Shown here: one piece after another, positions 57,779 through 64,000 of the stretch
Position numbering within the stretch: the first letter of the stretch is position 1
Layout: each line of letters starts with the position of its first letter
Assembly: GCA_964497975.1 (NCBI GenBank)
Contig: CAZCFO010000001.1
Span: 372,001-436,000, forward strand
Direction: 5' to 3'
Length of the DNA: 64,000 nt
DNA from: JABFSS01 sp964497975
Lineage (GTDB): Bacteria; Patescibacteriota; Gracilibacteria; Peribacterales; Peribacteraceae
Notes under the pieces: model-generated
Told to the model about the DNA's origin: nothing
The model's database searches: none
The model's input: the letters and a program-made list of their open reading frames with translations, nothing else
Made by a program: the position numbers and the translations under genes

Positions 57779-58793
57779 CGCGCATTTCCTGCACAAGACG
57801 CTGGATCAGACGCGGAAGGCTGTGATGATGGACGACGATATCGCGCAGTGTACGCCGCAGCATTGCCTGTTCGATGGGGGGAAGCGCAAGAAGGGTCTTC
57901 GCGCGGTCGCCCATGCCCTCCGCGCTGCAGAGGCATTCCTTGGGAAGGACGGCATGCGCGGCCTCGGCGCATGAGACCACTAGGCAGCCGGAGGCCATCG
58001 CTTCCAGAAGCGCTTTGTCGAGGCTCGTGGCGGATGCGTGAAGGAACAGGGCGGCGGTCTGGAGGAAAGCCGCGACTTCCTCCTGCGAGAGGGGGCGGAT
58101 CTCCACGCAGTGCTCCATGCCCTTCTCGTGCAGTGTCGAGCGGATCCGGTTCAAAAGCGCGTGATCATCGCCGGTGAGGGGGGCGCCCGCCAGGAGCAGC
58201 CGGTATTCCTGCGGGAGCTGTTCCATCGCACGGAGGATGACCGGGAGATTTTTGGAGGCGGTGATCCGCCCCACGGTCACGATCAGATGCGGATCGCGCT
58301 CGGCATTCGCATCGGTGAACGCGGAGGTATCCACGGCGATGCCATGCCCCGTGATGACGCTTTTCGGCGTGGGAAGAGGCATGCCGGCCGGCGACGCGCT
58401 GAAGACCTTCGTCGCAAGCCGGAGCGCCACTTTGAGCGGCCAGCGGGTGCCGCGCGCCTCGTACCAGAGATAGAGCGGCTTTTTGAAGAACACGACCATC
58501 CGCCACGCGAATACCGCCCAGATAGGCGTCATGTGGACGAAAATGGCGTCGTACTGACGCCGGTGTTTCCATAATAGCCACCGGTACCGCAGCACCTGGA
58601 CCCAGCGCTTGGACCCTCTCTCTTTGCCGAGCGAGAGGACGGTGACGTTCTCGGGCAGGTCGTAGTCCATCACGTACTGCCCGATGACGATGACGCTCTC
58701 GCACTGCTCCGCGAACTCGCGAATCCATCGGTGGAAGAATCCGAGAATGGGATCTCTGGGATCAACCTTTTGAGTGACAATCAGAAGCTTCAC
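57768..58793 (-). CDS. GT4 family glycosyltransferase
   Basis: 341 residues. GT-B fold: LLIVTQKVDPRDPILGFFHRW, DAIFVHMTPIWAVFAW, VITGHGIAVDTSAF, LIVTVGRITASKNLPVILRAM and donor loop ATSLDKALLEAMASGCLVVSC. The start overlaps the stop of the next GT4 gene (ATGA), placing three GT4 genes in one operon (61014 to 57768). The last residues are encoded by a hairpin repeat. Confidence 0.87.
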   Translation of the reverse strand: MKLLIVTQKVDPRDPILGFFHRWIREFAEQCESVIVIGQYVMDYDLPENVTVLSLGKERGSKRWVQVLRYRWLLWKHRRQYDAIFVHMTPIWAVFAWRMVVFFKKPLYLWYEARGTRWPLKVALRLATKVFSASPAGMPLPTPKSVITGHGIAVDTSAFTDANAERDPHLIVTVGRITASKNLPVILRAMEQLPQEYRLLLAGAPLTGDDHALLNRIRSTLHEKGMEHCVEIRPLSQEEVAAFLQTAALFLHASATSLDKALLEAMASGCLVVSCAEAAHAVLPKECLCSAEGMGDRAKTLLALPPIEQAMLRRTLRDIVVHHHSLPRLIQRLVQEMRVSP

Positions 58794-59914
58794 GATTGGG
58801 AGGAGAAGGACTTCAACTCATCCGCATAGGCGGCGACGAGGGTCTTCCGTTCAAAGAGATTGAGAATGCCCTGCGCCTCACGGCCCATCTTCTCACGAAG
58901 TGACGCATCCGAAAGCAATGCGCCGATATTCCGCTGCAATCCGCTCACGGTGCCGTCGGTGAACATGCCGTTGATGCCGTCAAGAATCACCTGAAGCATC
59001 GCCCCAACGCGCGTAACGATGACCGGCATCCCGCAGGCCATCGCCTCCAGCGCGACGCGCGGCCCGCCCTCGCTCTTGGAATGCATGACGAAGATCTTCG
59101 CGGACTGCATCTCGCGGATCACCTCCTCCTGCGTGGGCAGCCACCCGCGGAAGGTCACGCGATCGTTGATCCCCAGAGACCGGGCGAGGGCTTCTGCTGA
59201 TGCCTTCACGGGACCGTCGCCGATGACGAGGAGGGAGACCCCCGGGAGGGCATGGACCGCGCGAAGCACGTCTTCGAGTCCTTTGTTGGCGACGAGCCGC
59301 GCACAGAAGACGAGATCATATTTTTTGTGGATGGATGAATCCGCCTTCAGCTTCTCTCTGTCGAGGTAGAACGACGGAAGAATCCGGATTTTTGCCGCGG
59401 GAATGCCCCATCGCACAAGCTGCTGCTCCACCTCTCCGTTCACGACGCGGACGACGGATGCATAATGAGCGCTTTTAGGGATCTGCCAGCGGGACGTGAT
59501 GCGGCCGATTGTTTCGAGGAATGACGCCGCCGCCGGCCAACCCACGATGTGATGCACCTCAAGCATGTAGGGCACCATCGTCGCGCGATGGAGATGACAT
59601 ACACCGACGCCGTTATAAAACGGCGGATACTCGTGGGCCGTCATCACGTCATGATGATGCGCGGCGATCAGCTCCCTCCCCTTCTCCAGGATCCACTTGG
59701 ACTGGAACAGCAGGCGCCAGGGCGACGGATGGAAGAACACGTTGGGAAACGTATTCTCACTTTCCACTTTCCACTTTCCACTTTCCACTCCGGCGCGCGG
59801 AGTAATGATATCCACCCGCTCCCAATGCCTGGAAAACTCCTCAAGTGTGTACCAGAACGCCCCCTTCTTTCCCTGGAGGATCGAACGATCGCCACTGATC
59901 ATAAGCAGCTTCAT
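58790..59914 (-). CDS. GT4 family glycosyltransferase with in-frame repeat insert
   Basis: 374 residues from ATG 59914, which overlaps the upstream stop (ATGA); the longer reading is rejected. LLMISGDRSILQGKKGAFWY at the N-terminus, YDLVFCARLVANKGLEDVL and donor loop SEGGPRVALEAMACGMPVIV in the C-terminal domain. Residues ~42-54 (GVESGKWKVESEN) are encoded by four perfect copies of the 7-bp unit GTGGAAA; this insert lies in the N-terminal domain between a beta strand (DIITPRA) and the next block, a place where a loop could tolerate it. Confidence 0.86.
   Translation of the reverse strand: MKLLMISGDRSILQGKKGAFWYTLEEFSRHWERVDIITPRAGVESGKWKVESENTFPNVFFHPSPWRLLFQSKWILEKGRELIAAHHHDVMTAHEYPPFYNGVGVCHLHRATMVPYMLEVHHIVGWPAAASFLETIGRITSRWQIPKSAHYASVVRVVNGEVEQQLVRWGIPAAKIRILPSFYLDREKLKADSSIHKKYDLVFCARLVANKGLEDVLRAVHALPGVSLLVIGDGPVKASAEALARSLGINDRVTFRGWLPTQEEVIREMQSAKIFVMHSKSEGGPRVALEAMACGMPVIVTRVGAMLQVILDGINGMFTDGTVSGLQRNIGALLSDASLREKMGREAQGILNLFERKTLVAAYADELKSFSSQS
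59754..59788. repeat. 7-bp tandem repeat (GTGGAAA) inside a coding gene
   Basis: Four perfect TTTCCAC units (59761-59788) plus one degenerate unit (TTCTCAC). 7 bp x 3 gives a 21-base, 7-residue coding period. Same unit as the intergenic hairpin at 15415-15474. Confidence 0.9.
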
Positions 59915-61014
59915 GCGTTGAACGACTGGAAAAGAGCCAGATGCTCGTCGGCGACCTGGTCCCATCCGCGGCCGTGCACGAACGGGGCGGCGGCGGCCTG
60001 GGCGAATTCGTCGTAGCGGTGATCCGCCTCCAGGATGGCCTTGGTGATGTCGGTCGTGCTGATGAGCGGCCGGATGATCATGCCCTCGCGGAGCGCTTCG
60101 CTGAGCCCGTTTTCCTCGCTGAGCAGGACGGGCAGACCCGCGGCGCGGGCCTCGAGGGCGGCATTGGGGCTGATCTCGGTGAGGGACGGAAGGACGAACA
60201 GGTCATGATCGGCGAAGACGCGCTGCACCTCCTCGCCGTGCACGGGCGGAACGATGGAGACGCGTCCCTGGAGCTGCAGCGTGCGCGAGAGTGCGAGGAG
60301 TTTTTCCTTCTGCGGCCCTTCGCCGACCAGCGTGAGCGTCGCGAGCGGAATGCGGGACACCGCGCGGAAGAGGCGGTCCAGATTTTTGAAGCGCACGAAC
60401 CGTCCAAGGAACAGCAGGCGGACCGGATCATGTTTCTGATGCGGGACCGGGGAGGCCTTGCCGCTCAGGACGTTCTCGATGACGGAGTTGCGGGGCATGC
60501 CGCGGTACGCGCGCTCGTAGAGCAGCTGCTGGAACCGCGTGGAGAAGATGATGTGATCGAACGTGGCGAGCAGGCGCGCCATGGGAAACCGGAACCGGGG
60601 GTGCCTGATGAGGAATTCGCGCAGCGTGCGGCGGCGGCCCAGGTCCGTGTAGCGCTCCCACAGGAAGTCCCCGCCCAGGCGCAGCACCTTCCTCGGTTTC
60701 TTGAGCCGTGCGAGACGGAGGGGAACTCCGCAACTCACGGACGAAAAGCACTCGACGACGTCGGCGTCGGATCCGTATTCCTTGAGCGCCTTCGCGTAAC
60801 GGATCCACCGAAGCAGCGGCCCTCCCTTTTTGGAAACACGGACGACATTCCACTGCTCCCCGCCGCCCGACGGGGTGATGTGGGGATTCAGCGCGTAGGT
60901 GATAACGGTCACCTGATGCCCGCGGCCCGAGAGCTCCTCGGCCAGGTGCCGGACATACGTCGCCGGCCCCCCGATATCGGGCGGATAGATGCCGGTGGCC
61001 AGCACGATTTTCAC
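59911..61014 (-). CDS. GT4 family glycosyltransferase
   Basis: 367 residues. Classic GT4: VLATGIYPPDIGGPATYVRHL with the acceptor-side Gly-rich loop, VRLLFLGRFVRFKNLDRLF, and donor loop LTEISPNAALEARAAGLPVLL. First gene of the three-GT4 operon. Start GTG 61014 is fixed by TAGACT 6 bases upstream. Sugar not assignable. Confidence 0.88.
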   Translation of the reverse strand: MKIVLATGIYPPDIGGPATYVRHLAEELSGRGHQVTVITYALNPHITPSGGGEQWNVVRVSKKGGPLLRWIRYAKALKEYGSDADVVECFSSVSCGVPLRLARLKKPRKVLRLGGDFLWERYTDLGRRRTLREFLIRHPRFRFPMARLLATFDHIIFSTRFQQLLYERAYRGMPRNSVIENVLSGKASPVPHQKHDPVRLLFLGRFVRFKNLDRLFRAVSRIPLATLTLVGEGPQKEKLLALSRTLQLQGRVSIVPPVHGEEVQRVFADHDLFVLPSLTEISPNAALEARAAGLPVLLSEENGLSEALREGMIIRPLISTTDITKAILEADHRYDEFAQAAAAPFVHGRGWDQVADEHLALFQSFNA

Positions 61015-61020
61015 CGGGAC

Positions 61021-61026
61021 AGTCTA
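61021..61026 (-). promoter_or_regulatory. Leaderless-type -10 TAGACT
   Basis: TAGACT, 6 bases, GTG (61014). Confidence 0.5.
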
Positions 61027-61031
61027 CCGTC

Positions 61032-61997
61032 TCAGAGCTTCTTTTTGTACCACTCCACCGTCCTGCGAATTCCCTCTTCAAAGCCCACTTTCGGCTTCCA
61101 GCCGAGCTTCCGCGTTCCTGAGGAGTCCAGGGCGTAGCGCCAGTCGTGCCCCGGACGGTCGTCCACGAAACTGATGAGGTCGTGGGGCTTTTCCATGATC
61201 GTCAGGATCATTTTCGCGACGTCGATGTTCTGGCGCTCGTCATCGGCGGAGATATTGAAGATGTGCGCGGCATGGCCGGCCTTTTTGTCGTAGGCCCCCC
61301 ACCCGACCGCGAGGATCGCCTCGATCGCGTCGTTGTGATCGGTGACATACAACCAGTCCCGCTTGTTTTTCCCCTGCCCGTAGACGGGAATCGGCTCGTT
61401 TTTGACGGCGTGCCGGACAACGGTGGGGATGAATTTCTCATCGGCCTGATGCGGCCCGTAGTTGTTGGTGCAGCGGGTGATGGCGGCCTTGATCTTGTAC
61501 GTCCGGATCGCGGAGAGCAGGAACATTTCCCCCGCGGCCTTCGATGCCGCATACGGGGAGCTGGGGAAGAGCGGATCGGTGACCGTGCGGGGAGGATCGC
61601 CGTCGGCGATGTCGCCGTAGACCTCGTCGGTGGAAATGTGCAGCAGGCGGACGTCGGGGTGGGCCTTGCAGACCTCGATGAGCGCGTGGACGCCCAGCAC
61701 GTTGCTGTGGAGGAACGGCACCGCGTTCTTGATGGAGCGGTCCACGTGCGTCTCGGCGGCGAAGTTCACGATGGTGTCGATTCCGTAGCGCGCGATCAGC
61801 TGCGTGACGAGCTCCACATCGGCGATGTCGCCCTGCACGAAGCGGATGCGGTTGAGCACGGGATCGAGAAATTCCTTTTTTCCGGCGTACGTCAGCTTGT
61901 CGAGCACGACGATCGGATCATCGGGCTGCAGTTCCTTGTGCCGCAGGACGAAGTGGGAGCCGATGAAACCCGCCCCTCCGGTAACCAAAAGATTCAT
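61032..61997 (-). CDS. rfbB: dTDP-glucose 4,6-dehydratase
   Basis: 321 residues, extended SDR. TGGAGFIGSH (6-15), DKLTYAG (33-39), FAAETHVDRSI (79-89), catalytic T123, D124, E125 in STDEVYGD, and Y149/K153 in PYAASKA. All RmlB hallmarks are present. It makes dTDP-4-keto-6-deoxyglucose for rhamnose or other deoxysugars; RmlA, RmlC and RmlD are not in the window. Start ATG 61997 lies 6 bases after TAGAAT. Confidence 0.93.
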   Translation of the reverse strand: MNLLVTGGAGFIGSHFVLRHKELQPDDPIVVLDKLTYAGKKEFLDPVLNRIRFVQGDIADVELVTQLIARYGIDTIVNFAAETHVDRSIKNAVPFLHSNVLGVHALIEVCKAHPDVRLLHISTDEVYGDIADGDPPRTVTDPLFPSSPYAASKAAGEMFLLSAIRTYKIKAAITRCTNNYGPHQADEKFIPTVVRHAVKNEPIPVYGQGKNKRDWLYVTDHNDAIEAILAVGWGAYDKKAGHAAHIFNISADDERQNIDVAKMILTIMEKPHDLISFVDDRPGHDWRYALDSSGTRKLGWKPKVGFEEGIRRTVEWYKKKL

Positions 61998-62003
61998 ATG
62001 GAG

Positions 62004-62009
62004 ATTCTA
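62004..62009 (-). promoter_or_regulatory. Leaderless-type -10 TAGAAT
   Basis: TAGAAT, 6 bases, ATG (61997). Confidence 0.55.
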
Positions 62010-62035
62010 GCAGATGGGAGCACAGCGCGGAGGAT

Positions 62036-62094
62036 GTATTTTGTATCACGTATTATGCAGGAGCTCTTAATACATGATACAAAATACGTGATAC
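62036..62094. repeat. Inverted 7-bp arrays (GTATCAC/GTATTTT units)
   Basis: Left arm GTATTTT, GTATCAC, GTATTAT; right arm TTAATAC, ATGATAC, AAAATAC, GTGATAC. They lie just downstream of the UPF0104 stop (minus strand) and before rfbB. Confidence 0.85.
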
Positions 62095-62097
62095 ACA

Positions 62098-63033
62098 TCA
62101 GGAGGACAGCTTTCGATACCTCACCTCGCGAATCAGAAGGAAGGTCCCCGCAATCGTGAGTGGCAGCAGATTGAATATCAGACGGTAGAGCAGGAGCGAA
62201 CCGAGAATCCGCGACGGTTCCACGTCGGCGGGGGCGAATGCCAGCAGGATGCTTTCGAAAACCCCCAGGCCGCCGGGCACCTGGCTCACGAGACCGGATA
62301 CCTGGGCCAGGAAGTAGAACCCGAGCAGGTGCACGTACATGTCCGCGCCCTGGTGGGGGAACAGGACGTAGAGCACGGCGGATCCCAGAAGCCATTCCGA
62401 CACCGACACGGCGATCTGCAGGAGCGTGATGCGCGCGGGCATGACGGGGATCACCCATCCGCGCACGGTGATGGGCTCCCGGCGCACGTACATGATGAAG
62501 AAGTACATGCCGAGCGCGGCCAGGAAGAGCAGGCCGAACGGCTGGAGCGTGGAAAAAGGGAGGTGGATGAAGGACGGAATCGCCGGCGGCGCGAGGAGGA
62601 AGATGGTGCCCCCCAGCGCGAAGAATCCCAGCCAGAACGTGACGAGGCAGAAGGTGACGATGCGGACGACATCGTGCGCGTTGACGCCCTTGCGCAGGAA
62701 GAAATGACACCGGATGGACCCCGAGACAAGCGAGGCGCACCCGACGTTGATGCTCATCGCGTGGCAGATGAACGAGTTGAGGATGATGGAACGGTACCGC
62801 GGACGCTGGGTGATGGAATGGACCGCCAGGATGTCGTAGCCCGTCAGCATCAGGTAGCAGCAGGCGGTCAGGAACAGCGCCAGCAGCAGACGGTATCCGG
62901 GAACGTCGCTTGCCGCGGCGAAAATCTCGGCGATGGTGTATCCGTGCAACTCGCGGCGGATCACCCACAGGGCGATCAGGAAGATGACGAATCCGAATGC
63001 CGCGCTGAGCCCGGAGAGCATCTGCTTCTTCAT
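62098..63033 (-). CDS. UPF0104 / MprF-like flippase-type membrane protein
   Basis: 311 residues from ATG 63033 (TAGCAT 8 bases upstream; 11 more residues upstream are unlikely). Eight or so membrane spans. SFICHAMSINVGCASLVSGSIRC and LGFYFLAQVSGLVSQVPGGLGVFE, with the conserved PGGLG-x-FE motif, define the lysylphosphatidylglycerol synthase membrane domain family (DUF/UPF0104). The soluble aminoacyl transferase domain of MprF is absent. Lipid or lipid-linked sugar translocation is the likely role. Confidence 0.85.
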   Translation of the reverse strand: MKKQMLSGLSAAFGFVIFLIALWVIRRELHGYTIAEIFAAASDVPGYRLLLALFLTACCYLMLTGYDILAVHSITQRPRYRSIILNSFICHAMSINVGCASLVSGSIRCHFFLRKGVNAHDVVRIVTFCLVTFWLGFFALGGTIFLLAPPAIPSFIHLPFSTLQPFGLLFLAALGMYFFIMYVRREPITVRGWVIPVMPARITLLQIAVSVSEWLLGSAVLYVLFPHQGADMYVHLLGFYFLAQVSGLVSQVPGGLGVFESILLAFAPADVEPSRILGSLLLYRLIFNLLPLTIAGTFLLIREVRYRKLSS

Positions 63034-63078
63034 GGGAAGGAATGCTAGACGGAAGAACATGACCAAGGCAAAGAGATC

Positions 63079-63107
63079 AAAAAAACACGAGGGCTCCCCA
63101 TCGTGTT
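63079..63107 (-). terminator. Intrinsic terminator of the M16 peptidase gene
   Basis: On the minus strand: stem AACACGA / TCGTGTT with a 10-base loop, directly followed by a run of T. It lies 15 bases after the stop at 63122 and ends transcription before the UPF0104 gene. Confidence 0.8.
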
Positions 63108-63121
63108 CTTTGTGTTCCTGT

Positions 63122-64000
63122 TCAGGTCAGGAGCTTCTCCAGCGCGCCCTCGCTTTCCTCTTTTCCGATGACGACGAGACGGAGCGCGTCGGACCTGAGG
63201 AGCTTCTTCGCAAGCGCGTTGACGTCGGCCTTCGTGACCTTCTCGATCTCGGCGAAGTACTCCTCCACGGAGCGGACCTTGGGGTACATCAGCTGCTGCT
63301 TGCCGTAGAAGTGCGCGCGCTCCTCGCTGTCTTCCAGCGAGAGCGTGATTTTTCCCTTCAGGTAATCCTTCGCGCGGCGCACTTCCGCGTCGGTGACGCC
63401 GTCCCTGGCGCAGGTTTCATATTCGTGGCGGATGGCGGTGATCGCCTCGTGCAGCCGCGACTGGTCGATGCCGGCGCGCGTGCTGAGCGATCCCCCGTCG
63501 ATGTAATTGTCGAGTTCGGTGGCGATGTAGTAACAGAGCCCCTTGGCTTCGCGGATGTTGAGGAACATGCGGGAGCTCATGTTGCCGCCGAGAATGACGG
63601 CCAGGAGCTTGTTGGCGAAGTGATCCTTGTCGAGCGCCGACAGGCCCGGGAATCCAAGGACCAGGTGCGCCTGCTCGGTGTTCTTGGTGCGCAGGTACAC
63701 CTTCTTCTTGCCGTAGCCGTTGAGCGGGAGGAATTCCTTCCTCTTCTTGCCGCCGATGGCGCCGAAGAATCTGGTGGCGAGTTCCATGGACTGCTTCTCG
63801 CTGACCTTCCCGGCGAACGTGAGCACCAGGTTGTCCGGCGTGTAGAGATCGTCCTTGTGCTTCTGGAAATCGGCCTGGTTGACCGAGCGGATGACGCTCT
63901 CCTTGCCGATCGTGTCCCATCCGAGCGGGCAATCGCCGTAGAGGAGCTCCTCGAAGTCCCATCCTGCGCGGTACATCGGCGTGTCCTGGTACATGCGCTC
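63122..64000 (-). CDS. M16 family zinc peptidase, 5' end outside window
   Basis: About 293 residues are visible; the N-terminus, with the HxxEH zinc motif, lies beyond the right edge. What remains is the second half of the N-domain and the C-domain: MYRAGWDFEELLYGDCPLGW, YTPDNLVLTFAGKVSEKQSM, AHLVLGFPGLSALDKDHFANKLL, LGGNMSSRMFLNIREAKGLCYY (the conserved R/Y substrate-binding block) and KITLSLEDSEERAHFYGKQ. Single-domain-pair M16B peptidases are ~420 residues, so about 125 are missing. Soluble, degrades peptides. Unrelated to the glycan genes and may mark the locus edge. Confidence 0.9.
   Translation of the reverse strand, partial: ERMYQDTPMYRAGWDFEELLYGDCPLGWDTIGKESVIRSVNQADFQKHKDDLYTPDNLVLTFAGKVSEKQSMELATRFFGAIGGKKRKEFLPLNGYGKKKVYLRTKNTEQAHLVLGFPGLSALDKDHFANKLLAVILGGNMSSRMFLNIREAKGLCYYIATELDNYIDGGSLSTRAGIDQSRLHEAITAIRHEYETCARDGVTDAEVRRAKDYLKGKITLSLEDSEERAHFYGKQQLMYPKVRSVEEYFAEIEKVTKADVNALAKKLLRSDALRLVVIGKEESEGALEKLLT

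Noticed and set aside
1..64000. TGA recoded as glycine (Gracilibacteria/SR1 code)
   Set aside because: TGA ends many genes at conserved lengths and in ATGA overlaps; no gene needs read-through.

Overview
The window is a dense, GC-rich bacterial cell-surface glycan locus, with both ends cutting through genes. I infer a member of the Candidate Phyla Radiation (Patescibacteria), most likely Peregrinibacteria/Peribacteria-like. The grounds are very compact coding, an S-layer-homology (SLH) protein, a DUF5989/SxtJ/carbamoyltransferase module, few Shine-Dalgarno sites, and several uncharacterised helical proteins. TGA is an ordinary stop (many ATGA overlaps), which excludes the Gracilibacteria/SR1 code. 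The phylum call is an inference, roughly 50-60% sure. No tRNA, rRNA, CRISPR array or insertion sequence was seen, and no gene-free stretch exceeds 300 bases.

Layout. (1) 0-9.5 kb: a GT-C membrane transferase (cut), a TviB/WbpO-type nucleotide-sugar dehydrogenase, a methyltransferase, a heptose module (cupin-HldE kinase, GmhB phosphatase fused to an HldE-type nucleotidyltransferase, GT9 heptosyltransferase), an orphan helical protein, a GDP-mannose 3,5-epimerase and a polysaccharide deacetylase that seems to start at AUA. (2) 9.5-13.2 kb: an island of unknowns with consensus promoters, including a calpain-like cysteine protease. (3) 13.2-18.4 kb: glycosyltransferase-like genes, a methyltransferase-kinase fusion and a capsule-type transferase. 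(4) 18.4-32.2 kb: a pseudaminic acid (Pse) pathway (PseB, PseC, PseG, PseI, a SpsF-type cytidylyltransferase) with a PseA/WbpG amidotransferase, HisH/HisF paralogues, a formyltransferase where PseH is expected, a PIG-L deacetylase, an SLH protein and an ABC flippase. (5) 32.2-40.3 kb: GT4, methyltransferases and a carbamoylation module flanked by SGNH hydrolases. (6) 40.3-62 kb: GT2, GT4 and GT8 transferases, several GT-C membrane transferases, GtrA, an aminotransferase, a cupin and RmlB. (7) 62-64 kb: an UPF0104 membrane protein and an M16 peptidase (cut).

The genes read as one programme. Activated sugars (uronate, heptose, GDP-L-hexose, pseudaminate derivative, dTDP-deoxyhexose, amino sugar) are made in the cytosol, joined by GT2/GT4/GT8/GT9 enzymes, decorated (methyl, carbamoyl, formyl/amidino), and moved across the membrane by an ABC flippase or as lipid-linked sugars. 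They are then used outside by GT-C enzymes and SGNH hydrolases, possibly on SLH-anchored proteins.

Two window-wide signals stand out. First, at least 22 genes carry a TANNNT box exactly six bases before ATG or GTG (one before ATA) and no Shine-Dalgarno, which predicts transcription starting on the start codon itself (leaderless mRNA). Second, many intergenic gaps hold hairpins or arrays built from 7-, 8- or 9-bp tandem units, often as inverted arms. Other gaps hold hairpin repeats with fixed flanks and variable, self-complementary stems. Some of these repeats supply stop codons, C-termini, a -10 box and, in one gene, an in-frame insert.
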